Assembly (NCBI GenBank): GCA_963708455.1
Contig: CAVPSQ010000005.1
Coordinates: forward strand, 496,001 to 560,000
Source: CAIMUS01 sp963708455
GTDB taxonomy: Bacteria; Pseudomonadota; Gammaproteobacteria; Competibacterales; Competibacteraceae
DNA: 64,000 bases
Reading direction: 5' to 3'
Part shown: one piece after another, positions 1-8,671 of the stretch
Layout: the number at the start of each line of letters is the position of its first letter
Position numbering within the stretch: the stretch's first letter is position 1
Position numbers and translations under genes: made by a program
Notes under the pieces: generated by a model
Seen by the model: the letters and a program-made list of their open reading frames with translations, nothing else
What the model was told of the DNA's origin: nothing
The model's database searches: none

Positions 1-1032
1 CGGATTAAGCCTAAAAGATATCAATGTCCTTATTGCAGAGATCACCCAACGACGACTCAGAAGGTATCGTGGTATGATACTCGGAGTCCCCATACGAAGG
101 CATATGAGACGCATGTGTTACTCAATTTAGTGAATAGTACAGTGGCCGATGTAAGTATTAAACAGGGATTAGGTTATGAAGCGGTGGAGGGAATCATTAA
201 TCGGAGGGTGAGTGAGAAAGTGGATTGGAATGAGTTTAAGGAATTAGCGCAGGTAGGGATAGATGAAATTGCCTCCAAGAAAGGACATCAGGATTTTTTC
301 ACGATTGTAACGACCCGGTTAGCGACCGGGGCAATACGGGTGCTGGGGGTACTGGAAGGTCGTGAGAAAGCGACGGTAAAGAAATTTTTTTCCACTATTC
401 CCAAGAAGTTACGTAAAACGATTCGAGTGGTTTGTAGCGATATGTACAAGGGTTATATTAACGCGGTGAAAGAGGTTTTAGGCAAAAAGGTACAGGTGGT
501 AGTGGATCGTTTTCATGTAGCCAAGCTGTACCGAAAAGGGTTGGATGAGTTGCGCAAGAAAGAGCTAAAACGCTTAAAGAAAGAGTTACCTAAGGCGGAT
601 TATAAAGCGTTCAAAGGGGTGATGTGGTTACTGCGTAAAAATCCAGCGGAGTTGAAACCAGAAGAGTTAGAAGTGCTAAGCGGTTTGTTCAAGCATACTC
701 CCCTATTAGGATCAGCGTATGTTTTTTGCTATACATTAACCAGTATTTTTGAACTTCCCCTGAGTAAAGCAGAAGCGAAGCAACGGTTACGGGCGTGGAA
801 GCAGTTGGTCCAGGAGAGTAAGTTAGACTGTTTTGATAGTTTCTTATCAACGTTAGACAAGCAACTGGAAGAGATTACGAATTATTTTGTCGATCGTAAA
901 AACAGTGGATTTGTCGAAGGATTGAATAATAAAATCAAGGTGATTAAAAGACGTTGCTATGGGATTTTCAATGTAGATCATTTATTTCAGCGCCTCTTTA
1001 TCGATCTGACAGGCTATGAAAAATATGCTTAA
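1..1032 (+). CDS. ISL3-family transposase, C-terminal part (cut by window edge)
   Basis: DDE transposase of the ISL3 type, which cuts and pastes the surrounding IS. The frame is open from base 1: it reads a CPYC zinc-binding motif in the first 12 codons, then the DDE catalytic domain, and ends at a TAA at 1030-1032. Key stretches are a D in VGIDEIASKKGH, VVCSDMYKGY and VVDRFHVAKLY, and a late acidic region in FVEGLNNKIK, the usual ISL3 layout. Codon use is AT-rich, unlike the neighbouring chromosome, as expected of a recent arrival. In copy 2 the same gene is broken by a one-base insertion. The N-terminal zinc-finger portion lies outside the window. Confidence 0.9.
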   Translation, partial: RIKPKRYQCPYCRDHPTTTQKVSWYDTRSPHTKAYETHVLLNLVNSTVADVSIKQGLGYEAVEGIINRRVSEKVDWNEFKELAQVGIDEIASKKGHQDFFTIVTTRLATGAIRVLGVLEGREKATVKKFFSTIPKKLRKTIRVVCSDMYKGYINAVKEVLGKKVQVVVDRFHVAKLYRKGLDELRKKELKRLKKELPKADYKAFKGVMWLLRKNPAELKPEELEVLSGLFKHTPLLGSAYVFCYTLTSIFELPLSKAEAKQRLRAWKQLVQESKLDCFDSFLSTLDKQLEEITNYFVDRKNSGFVEGLNNKIKVIKRRCYGIFNVDHLFQRLFIDLTGYEKYA

Positions 1033-1082
1033 TTATCAATAGCATAAAGCTGGTAACCAGCAACGCGAATTACCAGAGAGCC
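1..1082 (+). mobile_element. ISL3-family insertion sequence, copy 1 (left end outside window)
   Basis: The right part of an IS whose complete second copy lies at 11056-12442. The two are nearly identical through the transposase and the right end. Both end with TACCAGAGAGCC, after which the flanks differ completely (ATCGAAAT here). The left inverted repeat GGCTCTCTGGTA is visible only in copy 2. Inside the shared stretch I noticed two differences: copy 2 has one extra A near 11377, and one codon differs (Glu here, Lys in copy 2). Copy 1 is open in every visible codon, so it may be the active one. Confidence 0.9.
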
Positions 1083-1252
1083 ATCGAAATTCTCCTCTAA
1101 ACCCTAACGACTAAGCTCAGCGGTGTGAGGTACGAGCATCCGCTGTAGCGCCGTGTTATGCCTTCTTGAGAACAACGTAAGCATAGCTAGTAAAATTTGG
1201 ATTGGGATGTCGCAACAGGTAGTTTGTTTTAATTTCGTGTAATTTTCTTAAC

Positions 1253-2720
1253 TTGACTTTGGCCATCCTGGATGGTGTTAAGCGGTCGCAGCCAGTTGAT
1301 CGAGCACTGCTTCCCAGGTGGCTGGCGGAAATAGGAGACACTCGTTGCTGCCTACCGAAGTGCCGAAATACTGGTGGGCCCATAAGGTCCGCCGCACGAA
1401 GGCTAAGACATCGGAAAACGTGGCCTCGATCTTGGCATACCAGGCGGTGGTGCGTGGCGCCAGTGTCGCCCCGGCAGCCGTCAAGCGGTGCGCCATGAGG
1501 CAAACCAGCGAGAACAGCCCGAACAGGACGGGGGTAATGCGGGTGATGGCCAGGTCGGACCACTGCCGCTGGGTTTCGAGGCCCAAATGCCGGCGGCTTT
1601 CCTCGAACGTTACCTCGACGTTCCAGCGGAGCACGAAGGCAGTGACGATGCCGTGGGGTTCACAGGCCGGGCAGGTGCAAAAGAACGCCGCGGGGTCCGG
1701 GTCACCCTCGGCGTTCACTACCAACACCCAGCGAATTGGCAACGGCTTTTGTCCCCGCCGATACCACAGAGTGACATCGCTCAATAGCCGCACCCGCCGC
1801 GTCTCCCCACCATACCAGTAGATTTCCATCTCTTCACCGGACCGTTGAGCCTCTGCCACCCGGTCCTGCAACGCCGGCAAGCGCATCCCCTTGCGCGGCT
1901 TCGGTCCGCGCCGCGGGCGCCGGGGGATAGCCGGGAAATCATATAACTGAGCATCCAACCGCAACCGGCTGATCAAGACCACCTCCTGCTGGACACAGGT
2001 CCAGGCCAAGCGCAAGCAGGCAAAGCTGCCATCCCCTAGCAACACCCAGGACCGCCGTAACCAGCGGGAGACCGTCTTGACCATCTGGCAGGTCCAGTCT
2101 ATCGTGGTCTTATGGCGTTTTTTCGCTGCCTGGTTGGCCGCTTTCGAGGGCGCCAACACCGTCAAAAACGGCAAGGCCCAGAGCCGCGAACTCCAGGGCA
2201 GCCGCACCAACAGCATCAGGCAAACCCATTTCAAGCCAAAACACTTCACCACGTGCTTCTGGGTCGAGCGCACCGCATCCCGGTAGCAGCCCTTGGCCTT
2301 AATTCGTTTCCCCTGCCGTCGCTCCACCGTATCATCCACCACTATCAGCGGCACCCACGGCGGCGGGAGTAACCGGATCAACAGGCCTAACAAGATCTTC
2401 GCCGCCTGCAACCCCGACCAGCGCGCCCGATTCAAGACCCGATGATAGCGCTCAAACCGGGGTTCCTGTCCCAACCCCATCACCCGCAGGGCCGCCGCGA
2501 CCGTGCGGGGGCCTTGGCAGAGCATGGCGCCGATTATCAACACCTGGGCGTGACTCCAGACTGTTGAGGAAAACAACCCGGCAAACGGGGCTAAAACCGC
2601 TATAATCATTTCAGGCAGAGGGGGCATGGGACGCTCCGGTTGGTTTGGTCACCCCGTTAGCTTACCCCATCGTCGCCTCTGCTTCTTGCTTCAAGAACCG
2701 CTCAAATGGCCAAAGTCCAG
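1253..2720 (-). mobile_element. IS701-like insertion sequence, complete
   Basis: A 1,468-bp element. Imperfect terminal inverted repeats share GACTTTGGCCA: left end at 1255-1265, right end reads TGGCCAAAGTC at 2707-2717. Both flanks show CTTAAC (1247-1252 and 2721-2726), which contains TTAA. IS701-family elements are known to duplicate a 4-bp YTAR target, which TTAA fits. It carries one transposase gene and interrupts a methyltransferase whose frame is restored when the element is removed. The exact element ends are uncertain by one or two bases. Confidence 0.85.
1278..2627 (-). CDS. IS701-like DDE transposase
   Basis: Full-length 449-aa transposase of the IS4/IS701 superfamily (DDE endonuclease). 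The catalytic acids can be placed in VVDDTVERRQGK (about residue 97), LLGDGSFACLRL (about 200) and VEVTFEESRRHLGLET (about 350), the last typical of the YREK-like C-terminal motif of this superfamily. It fills the IS almost completely and has no frame interruption. It may still be mobile: the terminal repeats and target duplication are intact. Family assignment (IS701 rather than another IS4-like group) rests on TTAA targeting and overall layout. Confidence 0.88.
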   Translation of the reverse strand: MPPLPEMIIAVLAPFAGLFSSTVWSHAQVLIIGAMLCQGPRTVAAALRVMGLGQEPRFERYHRVLNRARWSGLQAAKILLGLLIRLLPPPWVPLIVVDDTVERRQGKRIKAKGCYRDAVRSTQKHVVKCFGLKWVCLMLLVRLPWSSRLWALPFLTVLAPSKAANQAAKKRHKTTIDWTCQMVKTVSRWLRRSWVLLGDGSFACLRLAWTCVQQEVVLISRLRLDAQLYDFPAIPRRPRRGPKPRKGMRLPALQDRVAEAQRSGEEMEIYWYGGETRRVRLLSDVTLWYRRGQKPLPIRWVLVVNAEGDPDPAAFFCTCPACEPHGIVTAFVLRWNVEVTFEESRRHLGLETQRQWSDLAITRITPVLFGLFSLVCLMAHRLTAAGATLAPRTTAWYAKIEATFSDVLAFVRRTLWAHQYFGTSVGSNECLLFPPATWEAVLDQLAATA

Positions 2721-3346
2721 CTTAACACTTTAACTTTATTGTAGTACCCGCTATGCCCAAAAAATCCCCTATATTCGACAACGTCGTACCCCAAAGAAAT
2801 AAACCTCTGTATTTGCTTACGAGAAGGCCCGCGACACCATTGGTAATATGCAGGGAACTTGTTGTGTTGATGCTTGTTTCTGGGCGCAAATTTGTTTAAC
2901 AGAATATCTGCAATGTATTCTGGAAATAAATAATTAGCCAAAAAGGGTAACGTATATAGAGTCGGGAAAAAATGCACTGCCAACCCATTATTAGCTAGAC
3001 AGCTCAGCACATTCTTATGAAACTGCTCTGCATTCGAAATATGTTCTGCTAGCATTTTGCTAAAAACTAAATCATATTGACTGGTTAGTACAAAATCCGG
3101 TGAAGCAATATCTGCCAATACCTTATTATAGTCTTTTGGCGCCTTACTCAATTCTTCCTCAGATATATCGAGCAAGGTATAGTCAAGGTGTTTTTCTTTA
3201 ATATAATCCTCACTGAACACGGGATTAGCGCCTCCACCTATGTCACATACTTTACTTATGTGATTTTCATTGATTAGATTAGTAAGAAATAGGGTGAATC
3301 CTTGCCAAGCATCCTGTGTTTTTCCATACGAAATATTAGTAGCCAT

Positions 3347-3838
3347 AAAAGTACCTTGGTTTTGGACATAACCAATAATTGAACAGTTCCGTTTACCTGT
3401 ACCACCATCCCTCCTCATCCGTCAAGCCAGAATTCTCAGTTAACCGTAGCGGATTGCCTTCAACAGTTGTTTTTATGCAACAAACCGATGAGATTTGTTT
3501 AAATTTTATTCTATATCAATGCGTTAAGAAATTTTAATGAAAAGTCACGGTTTGGCAAGAACGTCTGCTTCACGACCGCTGGCTGTCTGTTTATCATTAC
3601 CTACCGCAAGATAAACAGTTTCTGGATAGCATGACTGCTTCATCCCCCTGAGCTAGGCCGTCTGTACGACACCCTGCTGCTTTAACGGGCCGGCGAGGAC
3701 GCCGGCGCTCCCAGGCATCGTCGAGTCAGGCGGGTTAGACTGTCAGGCACGTCCTGTATCCAACCTACTACTCGGCTGCCCTCACCCCCAACCCCTCTCC
3801 CCGCAAGCGGGCGAGGGGAATGAACGGTTACACAGGAG
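3347..3838. other. gene-poor spacer with AT-rich half and inverted GC-rich tail
   Basis: No convincing gene. Bases 3440-3560 are AT-rich. Bases 3545-3640 can be read forward as a short peptide ending in a stop (containing WQERLLHDRW), which may be the tail of a lost gene. Bases 3690-3718 contain the GCCGGCGCTCCCAGGC type of palindrome that recurs in this genome. Bases 3790-3815 (CCCCTCTCCCCGC then GCGGGCGAGGGG) form an imperfect hairpin just beyond kdpC that could serve as a terminator or be an intergenic repeat. Confidence 0.5.
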
Positions 3839-4411
3839 CTACCGTATTTGCTCGAGCGCCAGATTGAGCTTGAGCACATTCACCCGGGGTTGGCCCAGAA
3901 ATCCCAACAGGGGGGTCTCGGTTTGTGCCTCGACTAACTGTTTGACGCGGGCGACATCGAGACCCCGGACGCGGGCCACCCGTTCGACCTGATAGTAGGC
4001 CGCTGCCAAACTGATATGCGGGTCGAGACCGCTGCCCGAAGCCGTGACCAGAACCACGGGAATGGGCAGGTTGGGCTGCGAACCGGCTGCCTGGAGCGCC
4101 GCAATTCTCGCTTTTACCGCCTCTACCAGAGCCGGATTCAGAGGACCGAAATTGGAACCCCCCGAGGCGGCGCCGTTATAGGGATAGGAAGCCGTTGCGG
4201 ACAAGCGCCCCCAGAAATAGCGGGGTGCGCTGAAGTTCTGACCAATCAGTTCCGAGCCCACGACCTTGCCATCCTTGACGATAAGACTGCCCGCCGCTTG
4301 CTGGGTAAACAACAGCCGACCGATGCCGGTCACCAGGGCGGGATAGAGCAGGCCGGTAATCACCGTCAGTGCGATAAATAAAACCAATCCAGGACGCAGT
4401 AAGGACCACAT
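3839..4411 (-). CDS. kdpC: K+-transporting ATPase subunit KdpC
   Basis: 190-aa KdpC, the single-span subunit of the inducible high-affinity Kdp potassium pump that stabilises the KdpA-KdpB complex and raises ATP affinity. It has an N-terminal membrane helix (residues about 8-30), then the conserved SELIGQNF, FWGRLSAT, NFGPLNP, VTASGSGLDPHIS and VNVLKLNLAL stretches of the family. Length is normal. It starts 13 bp after the kdpB stop and is the last gene of the operon. No kdpD or kdpE sensor genes follow it in the window, unlike many operons. Confidence 0.97.
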   Translation of the reverse strand: MWSLLRPGLVLFIALTVITGLLYPALVTGIGRLLFTQQAAGSLIVKDGKVVGSELIGQNFSAPRYFWGRLSATASYPYNGAASGGSNFGPLNPALVEAVKARIAALQAAGSQPNLPIPVVLVTASGSGLDPHISLAAAYYQVERVARVRGLDVARVKQLVEAQTETPLLGFLGQPRVNVLKLNLALEQIR

Positions 4412-4424
4412 TAGATTTCTCCCT

Positions 4425-6491
4425 TCAAATCCAGCCGAGCAATTCGAGGGCCAGGTCGATCAGTTTAATGCCGACAAAGGGCACCACCAGACCACCCAGG
4501 CCGTAAATCAGCAGGTTGCGCCGCAACAGGGCGGCGGCGCCCAGGGGCCGGTATTTGACGCCTTTCAGGGCCAGAGGAATCAACAGGACGATGATCAGTG
4601 CATTGAAAATCACCGCCGACAAAATGGCCGAGGTGGGGCTTGCCAGCTTCATCACATTGAGGGCGATCAGTTGCGGATAAGTCGTCGCGAAAGCCGCCGG
4701 AATGATGGCGAAATATTTAGCGACGTCGTTGGCCACGCTGAAAGTGGTCAGAGCGCCGCGGGTGATCAGCATCTGCTTGCCGATCTCGACGATCTCGATC
4801 AGCTTGGTGGGATTGGAATCGAGATCGACCATATTGCCGGCTTCCTTGGCCGCCTGCGTTCCGGTGTTCATGGCCACCGCCACGTCCGCCTGGGCTAGCG
4901 CCGGGGCGTCGTTGGTGCCATCGCCGGTCATGGCCACCAGTCGTCCCTCACCTTGCTGTTGCCGGATCAGGGCTAGCTTCATCTCCGGGGTGGCTTCAGC
5001 CAGAAAATCATCGACCCCTGCCTCGGCGGCAATGGCTGCCGCCGTGAGCCGGTTATCGCCGGTGATCATCACGGTCTTGATGCCCATCCGCCGTAGTTCG
5101 GCGAAGCGCTCCTTGATCCCGCCCTTGACGATATCCTTGAGTTCGATCACGCCGAGCGCGCGCGGTCCGTCGGCGACCACCAGCGGGGTGCTGCCGCGCC
5201 GGGCAACTTCATCGACCAGGCGGTTGATTTCCGGGGGAAACGGCTGACCGAAGGACTCGATATGCTTGCGGATGGCGTCCACCGCGCCCTTGCGGATCTG
5301 GCGGTTGCCCAGGTTGACGCCGCTCATCCGGGTCTGGGCGGAGAACGGCACGAAGGTCGCGTCCAGGGTATGTAACTCGCGTCCGCGCAGCTCGAAGCGC
5401 TGCTTGGCGAGTACCATGATGCTGCGCCCTTCCGGCGTCTCGTCCGCCAGTGACGCCAATTGCGCCGCATCCGCCAACTCCCGTTCGCCGACGCCGGTGG
5501 CGGGCAGGAACTCGGCAGCCTGGCGGTTGCCCAGGGTGATCGTGCCGGTCTTGTCCAGTAGCAGCACATCGACATCCCCGGACGCCTCGACGGCCCGCCC
5601 GGAAGTGGCGATCACGTTTGCCTGCAGCATCCGGCTCATGCCGGCGACGCCGATGGCGGACAACAGCCCGCCGATGGTGGTAGGGATCAGGCACACCAGC
5701 AGCGCCGCCAGCGCTGTGATCGTGATGGGATTGCCCGCCTGCATGACGTCCACACCGAACAGGGAGTACGGCAACAAGGTGGCGGTCGCCAACAGAAAAA
5801 TAATCGTCAGCGCCACCAGCAGGATGGTGAGGGCGATTTCATTGGGCGTCTTCTTGCGCTTGGCGCCTTCGACCATGGCGATCATGCGATCGAGGAAGGT
5901 TTCGCCCGGATTGACCGTAATCCGCACCACGATCCAGTCTGACAACACCCGAGTGCCGCCGGTCACGGCGGAAAAGTCGCCCCCTGCTTCCCGGATCACC
6001 GGCGCCGATTCGCCGGTAATGGCGCTTTCGTCCACCGAGGCCACTCCCTCGATGACTTCGCCGTCACCGGGGATGGTGTCGCCCGCCTCCACCAGGACCA
6101 CGTCACCCTTGCGCAGCGTATCGGCCTGGACCGTCTGCGTGGGGGCGCCGTAACGGGGTTCATTCTGTTGCTTCGCCCAGACGGTCTGTTGCAAGCCGCG
6201 CAGGGCCGCCGCCTGCGCCTTGCTGCGGCCTTCAGCCAGGGCTTCGGCGAAGTTCGCGAACAGCACCGTGAACCAGAGCCAGAGCGCGACTGCCAGAATA
6301 AAGACCGGCGACGCTTCGCCCCGGCCCAGCAGCGCCTGGATATACAACGCCGTGGTCAGCAGGCTGCCGATGTACACGACGAACATCACCGGGTTGCGCC
6401 ACTGCACTCGAGGATCGAGTTTCTTGAACGCATCCAGTAGGGCGGTGCGCATCAAAGCGGGATCGAACAGGGAAAGTCGCTTGCGTGACAT
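4425..6491 (-). CDS. kdpB: K+-transporting P-type ATPase catalytic subunit KdpB
   Basis: 688-aa P-type ATPase that drives potassium uptake by the KdpFABC complex in the inner membrane. The phosphorylation motif DKTGT is at about residue 313, the actuator motif TGES at about 158, and the hinge motif MTGDGTNDAPAL at about 525. There are membrane pairs near residues 35-90 and 220-275 and a C-terminal set. The full set of catalytic residues is present and the length is typical. It lies 16 bp after kdpA copy 1. Only one kdpB exists in the window although kdpA is duplicated, so both KdpA versions would have to share this subunit. Confidence 0.98.
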   Translation of the reverse strand: MSRKRLSLFDPALMRTALLDAFKKLDPRVQWRNPVMFVVYIGSLLTTALYIQALLGRGEASPVFILAVALWLWFTVLFANFAEALAEGRSKAQAAALRGLQQTVWAKQQNEPRYGAPTQTVQADTLRKGDVVLVEAGDTIPGDGEVIEGVASVDESAITGESAPVIREAGGDFSAVTGGTRVLSDWIVVRITVNPGETFLDRMIAMVEGAKRKKTPNEIALTILLVALTIIFLLATATLLPYSLFGVDVMQAGNPITITALAALLVCLIPTTIGGLLSAIGVAGMSRMLQANVIATSGRAVEASGDVDVLLLDKTGTITLGNRQAAEFLPATGVGERELADAAQLASLADETPEGRSIMVLAKQRFELRGRELHTLDATFVPFSAQTRMSGVNLGNRQIRKGAVDAIRKHIESFGQPFPPEINRLVDEVARRGSTPLVVADGPRALGVIELKDIVKGGIKERFAELRRMGIKTVMITGDNRLTAAAIAAEAGVDDFLAEATPEMKLALIRQQQGEGRLVAMTGDGTNDAPALAQADVAVAMNTGTQAAKEAGNMVDLDSNPTKLIEIVEIGKQMLITRGALTTFSVANDVAKYFAIIPAAFATTYPQLIALNVMKLASPTSAILSAVIFNALIIVLLIPLALKGVKYRPLGAAALLRRNLLIYGLGGLVVPFVGIKLIDLALELLGWI

Positions 6492-6507
6492 TTATGAAAC
6501 TCCTTTA

Positions 6508-8301
6508 TCAGTGCGCCGGCCACAGCATGAAGTGTTCGGCCACCGGCCCCAGCGCCAGGCCGGGAATATAGGTCAGGGCGCCGACGATCAGCACGGTGCC
6601 GACCAGCAGGGCGACGAACAAGGGGCCGTGGGTCGGCATGGTGCCCGCGGTCACGGCGAGACGCTTCTTCAGTGCCAGGGAACCGGCAATGGCCAGCACC
6701 GGGACTTTCACGGTGAAGCGGCCGAACCACATGGCGATGGCCAACAGAGTGTTATAGAAGGGGGTGTTGGCCGACAGTCCCGCAAAGGCGCTGCCGTTAT
6801 TATTGGCGGCGGAGGAAAAGGCATAGAAGACTTCTGAAAAACCATGCGGACCGGGGTTGAAGATGCCGGCCCGGCCGGCCGTCGTAGCCACTGCCACGGC
6901 GGTGCCGACCAGCACCAGCAAGGGCGTGATCAGAATCGCCAGCGAGGTCATCTTGATATCGTAGGCTTCGATCTTCTTGCCGAGGTACTCGGGGGTACGG
7001 CCGATCATCAGCCCGGCGATGAACACGGCCAGGATGGCGAACAGCAACATCCCGTACAGGCCGGAACCGACGCCGCCGAATACGACCTCGCCGAGTTGTA
7101 TCAGCCACATCGGGACGAAGCCCCCCATCGGGGTGAATGAATCGTGCATGGCGTTGACCGCGCCGCAGGAGGCGGCGGTGGTAATGGCAGCGAACAGCCC
7201 GGAAGCGGCGATGCCGAAACGAGTCTCTTTGCCTTCCATATTGCCGCCGGCTTGCAGGTCCGAGGCTTGCATATCGACGCCGAGAGGGGCCAGCAGCGGA
7301 TTGCCCTGTTGCTCGAACACGGTTACTGCGATGACGGCGGCCACGAAGATCGACGCCATGGCCCCGAATACGGCCCACCCCTGGCGGGTATCGCCGACCC
7401 GGTAGCCGAAAGTATAAGTGAGGGCGGCCGGAATCAAAAAGATAGCCAGCATTTGCAGAAAATTCGCCAGGGCAGTCGGATTCTCATAGGGATGGGCCGA
7501 GTTGGCGTTGAAAAAGCCGCCGCCGTTGGTGCCCAGCATTTTGATGGCTTCCTGCGAGGCGACCGGACCCATGGGTAAAGTCTGGGTCTGGGTGGTCTTC
7601 GGTTCGACCACCGGCTGTCCCTGGGCATCCTTAAGGGGCTGGCCGTCCGGCTCGAGCACCGGTTCCTCGTAAGTCGTGGTGTCGAGCGTCGCGGCCTCCT
7701 GATAGGGCGCGAAGTTCTGAATCACGCCCTGGCCCATCAACACTACAGCGATGATGAGAGACAGGGGCAACAGGATATAAAGCGTAGAGCGGGTCAGATC
7801 GACCCAGAAATTGCCGATGGTAGTCGCGGAATGACGGGCGAAGCCCCGGATCAGGGCAATGGCTACCGCGATGCCGCTGGCGGCGGAGAGAAAATTCTGT
7901 ACCGCCAACCCCAGCATCTGGGTCAGATACGCCATGGTGGATTCGCCGGCGTACCCCTGCCAGTTGGTGTTGGTCACGAAACTGACGGCGGTATTGAAGG
8001 ATGAATCGGGACTGACGTTGCCGAATTGCTGCGGATTCAGCGGCAGGAAAGCCTGCCAGCGCTGGATTCCATATAGAAAGAGTGCGCCCAAGGCGTTGAA
8101 TACCAGCACCGCCAGGGCGTACTGCTTCCAGTTCATTTCCGCTTCGGCCCGGATGCTGCAGAGGCGGTACAGTCCGGTCTCCAGCGCATTGCCGCGTCTC
8201 TGCTCATCCATCACCCGGGCGATATAGAGCCCCAACGGTTTGGTGCAGGCCAGGAGGATAGCGAGGAAAACGACCAGCAATACGATCGCTTGAGTCGTCA
8301 T
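6508..8301 (-). CDS. kdpA: K+-transporting ATPase subunit KdpA, copy 1 (canonical filter)
   Basis: 597-aa channel-like subunit that selects and conducts potassium into the Kdp complex, with about ten membrane helices. All four filter loops look canonical: NTNWQGYAGE, LGTNGGGFFNANS, AASCGAVNAMHD and ANNNGSAFAG. The cysteine of SCGAV corresponds to the residue next to the conserved filter glycine of E. coli KdpA. The start ATG overlaps the kdpF stop by one base, and kdpB follows at 16 bp, so this copy sits in an intact kdpFABC operon. It is highly similar to KdpA copy 2 at 8672-10459. Confidence 0.97.
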   Translation of the reverse strand: MTTQAIVLLVVFLAILLACTKPLGLYIARVMDEQRRGNALETGLYRLCSIRAEAEMNWKQYALAVLVFNALGALFLYGIQRWQAFLPLNPQQFGNVSPDSSFNTAVSFVTNTNWQGYAGESTMAYLTQMLGLAVQNFLSAASGIAVAIALIRGFARHSATTIGNFWVDLTRSTLYILLPLSLIIAVVLMGQGVIQNFAPYQEAATLDTTTYEEPVLEPDGQPLKDAQGQPVVEPKTTQTQTLPMGPVASQEAIKMLGTNGGGFFNANSAHPYENPTALANFLQMLAIFLIPAALTYTFGYRVGDTRQGWAVFGAMASIFVAAVIAVTVFEQQGNPLLAPLGVDMQASDLQAGGNMEGKETRFGIAASGLFAAITTAASCGAVNAMHDSFTPMGGFVPMWLIQLGEVVFGGVGSGLYGMLLFAILAVFIAGLMIGRTPEYLGKKIEAYDIKMTSLAILITPLLVLVGTAVAVATTAGRAGIFNPGPHGFSEVFYAFSSAANNNGSAFAGLSANTPFYNTLLAIAMWFGRFTVKVPVLAIAGSLALKKRLAVTAGTMPTHGPLFVALLVGTVLIVGALTYIPGLALGPVAEHFMLWPAH

Positions 8302-8381
8302 CAGAAATCCTCCGGTCTAAGCAGCACGGCGAACAGGTATGCCAGCAGCAAGACCACGATGATGGCGCCGAGAATATACAT
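8301..8381 (-). CDS. kdpF: KdpF small subunit, copy 1
   Basis: A 26-residue single-helix peptide (MYILGAIIVV then LLLAYLFAVLLRPEDF) with the classic KdpF tail LLRPEDF. KdpF is a lipid-like stabiliser of the Kdp complex in the membrane. Its stop overlaps the kdpA start by one base, implying translational coupling. Confidence 0.93.
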   Translation of the reverse strand: MYILGAIIVVLLLAYLFAVLLRPEDF

Positions 8382-8383
8382 GG

Positions 8384-8479
8384 CTACCCCCGTTCCTTGA
8401 GTTTGGCGCAGCCACTGACCAGCGCGACCATGAGCAGGAAAAAGACGATGATAGCGAGCACAAAGAGAACATCCCACAT
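8384..8479 (-). CDS. 31-aa membrane microprotein preceding kdpF, copy 1
   Basis: An ORF of 31 codons (MWDVLFVLAIIVFF then LLMVALVSGCAKLKERG) ends two bases before kdpF. It has one strongly hydrophobic helix followed by a Cys and a short basic tail. The same peptide with only three or four substitutions is kept upstream of the second kdpF, showing selection on the coding sequence. I recall similar small ORFs ahead of kdpF in other bacteria, without a known function. It could be an extra Kdp subunit or a leader. Confidence 0.75.
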   Translation of the reverse strand: MWDVLFVLAIIVFFLLMVALVSGCAKLKERG

Positions 8480-8563
8480 GTCCCGGTCCCCCGTTAATAA
8501 GAATAATCAACTCTATCAGTTTAACGCTGACAAGATAAAGACTGGATAGAAAAAAGGAAGTGA

Positions 8564-8586
8564 GGTGTAAAAAAGATATAAAAAAT
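8564..8586 (-). promoter_or_regulatory. KdpE-box-like site upstream of kdpF copy 1
   Basis: Read on the minus strand the site is ATTTTTTATATC followed by TTTTTTACACC. This closely resembles the T-rich KdpE-binding site of the E. coli kdpFABC promoter as I remember it (TTTATACTTTTTTTACACC). It lies 85 bp upstream of the 31-aa ORF in the 190-bp gap between kdpA copy 2 and the canonical operon. A possible -10 (TTATCT) follows it. I see no such box upstream of the second copy. Confidence 0.6.
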
Positions 8587-8671
8587 CGCGCTCTATCAAG
8601 CCATTGCAGTGAGCGCTGCTGCAGCCTGTTGCGGCTTCGCCCATCCTATCTGTGTCAGTCCTGTTCTGTTA

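Larger units (their letters stand above)
1156..3346 (-). pseudogene. class I SAM-dependent methyltransferase split by an IS701-like element
   Basis: The 5' part (3346 down to about 2721) encodes a small-molecule or lipid-type methyltransferase with motif I VCDIGGGANPVF, an acidic motif II-like TLLDISEEE and a motif IV-like region. The reading frame then runs into the IS at 1253-2720. On the other side the same frame resumes (1252 down to 1156) with RKLHEIKTNYLLRHP and ends at a natural stop. Joining the halves at the duplicated TTAA restores one continuous frame across GYYNKVKVL and RKLHEIKTN. The gene is AT-rich compared with kdp next door, suggesting lateral origin. I chose ATG 3346 (MATNISYG) over the upstream ATG 3418 because the extra peptide looks unlike a methyltransferase N-terminus. 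The substrate is unknown. Confidence 0.85.

Noticed and set aside
1156..1563. 135-codon minus-strand frame spanning the IS left end
   Set aside because: Only its last 32 codons are real (methyltransferase tail); the rest is a shadow of the transposase gene.
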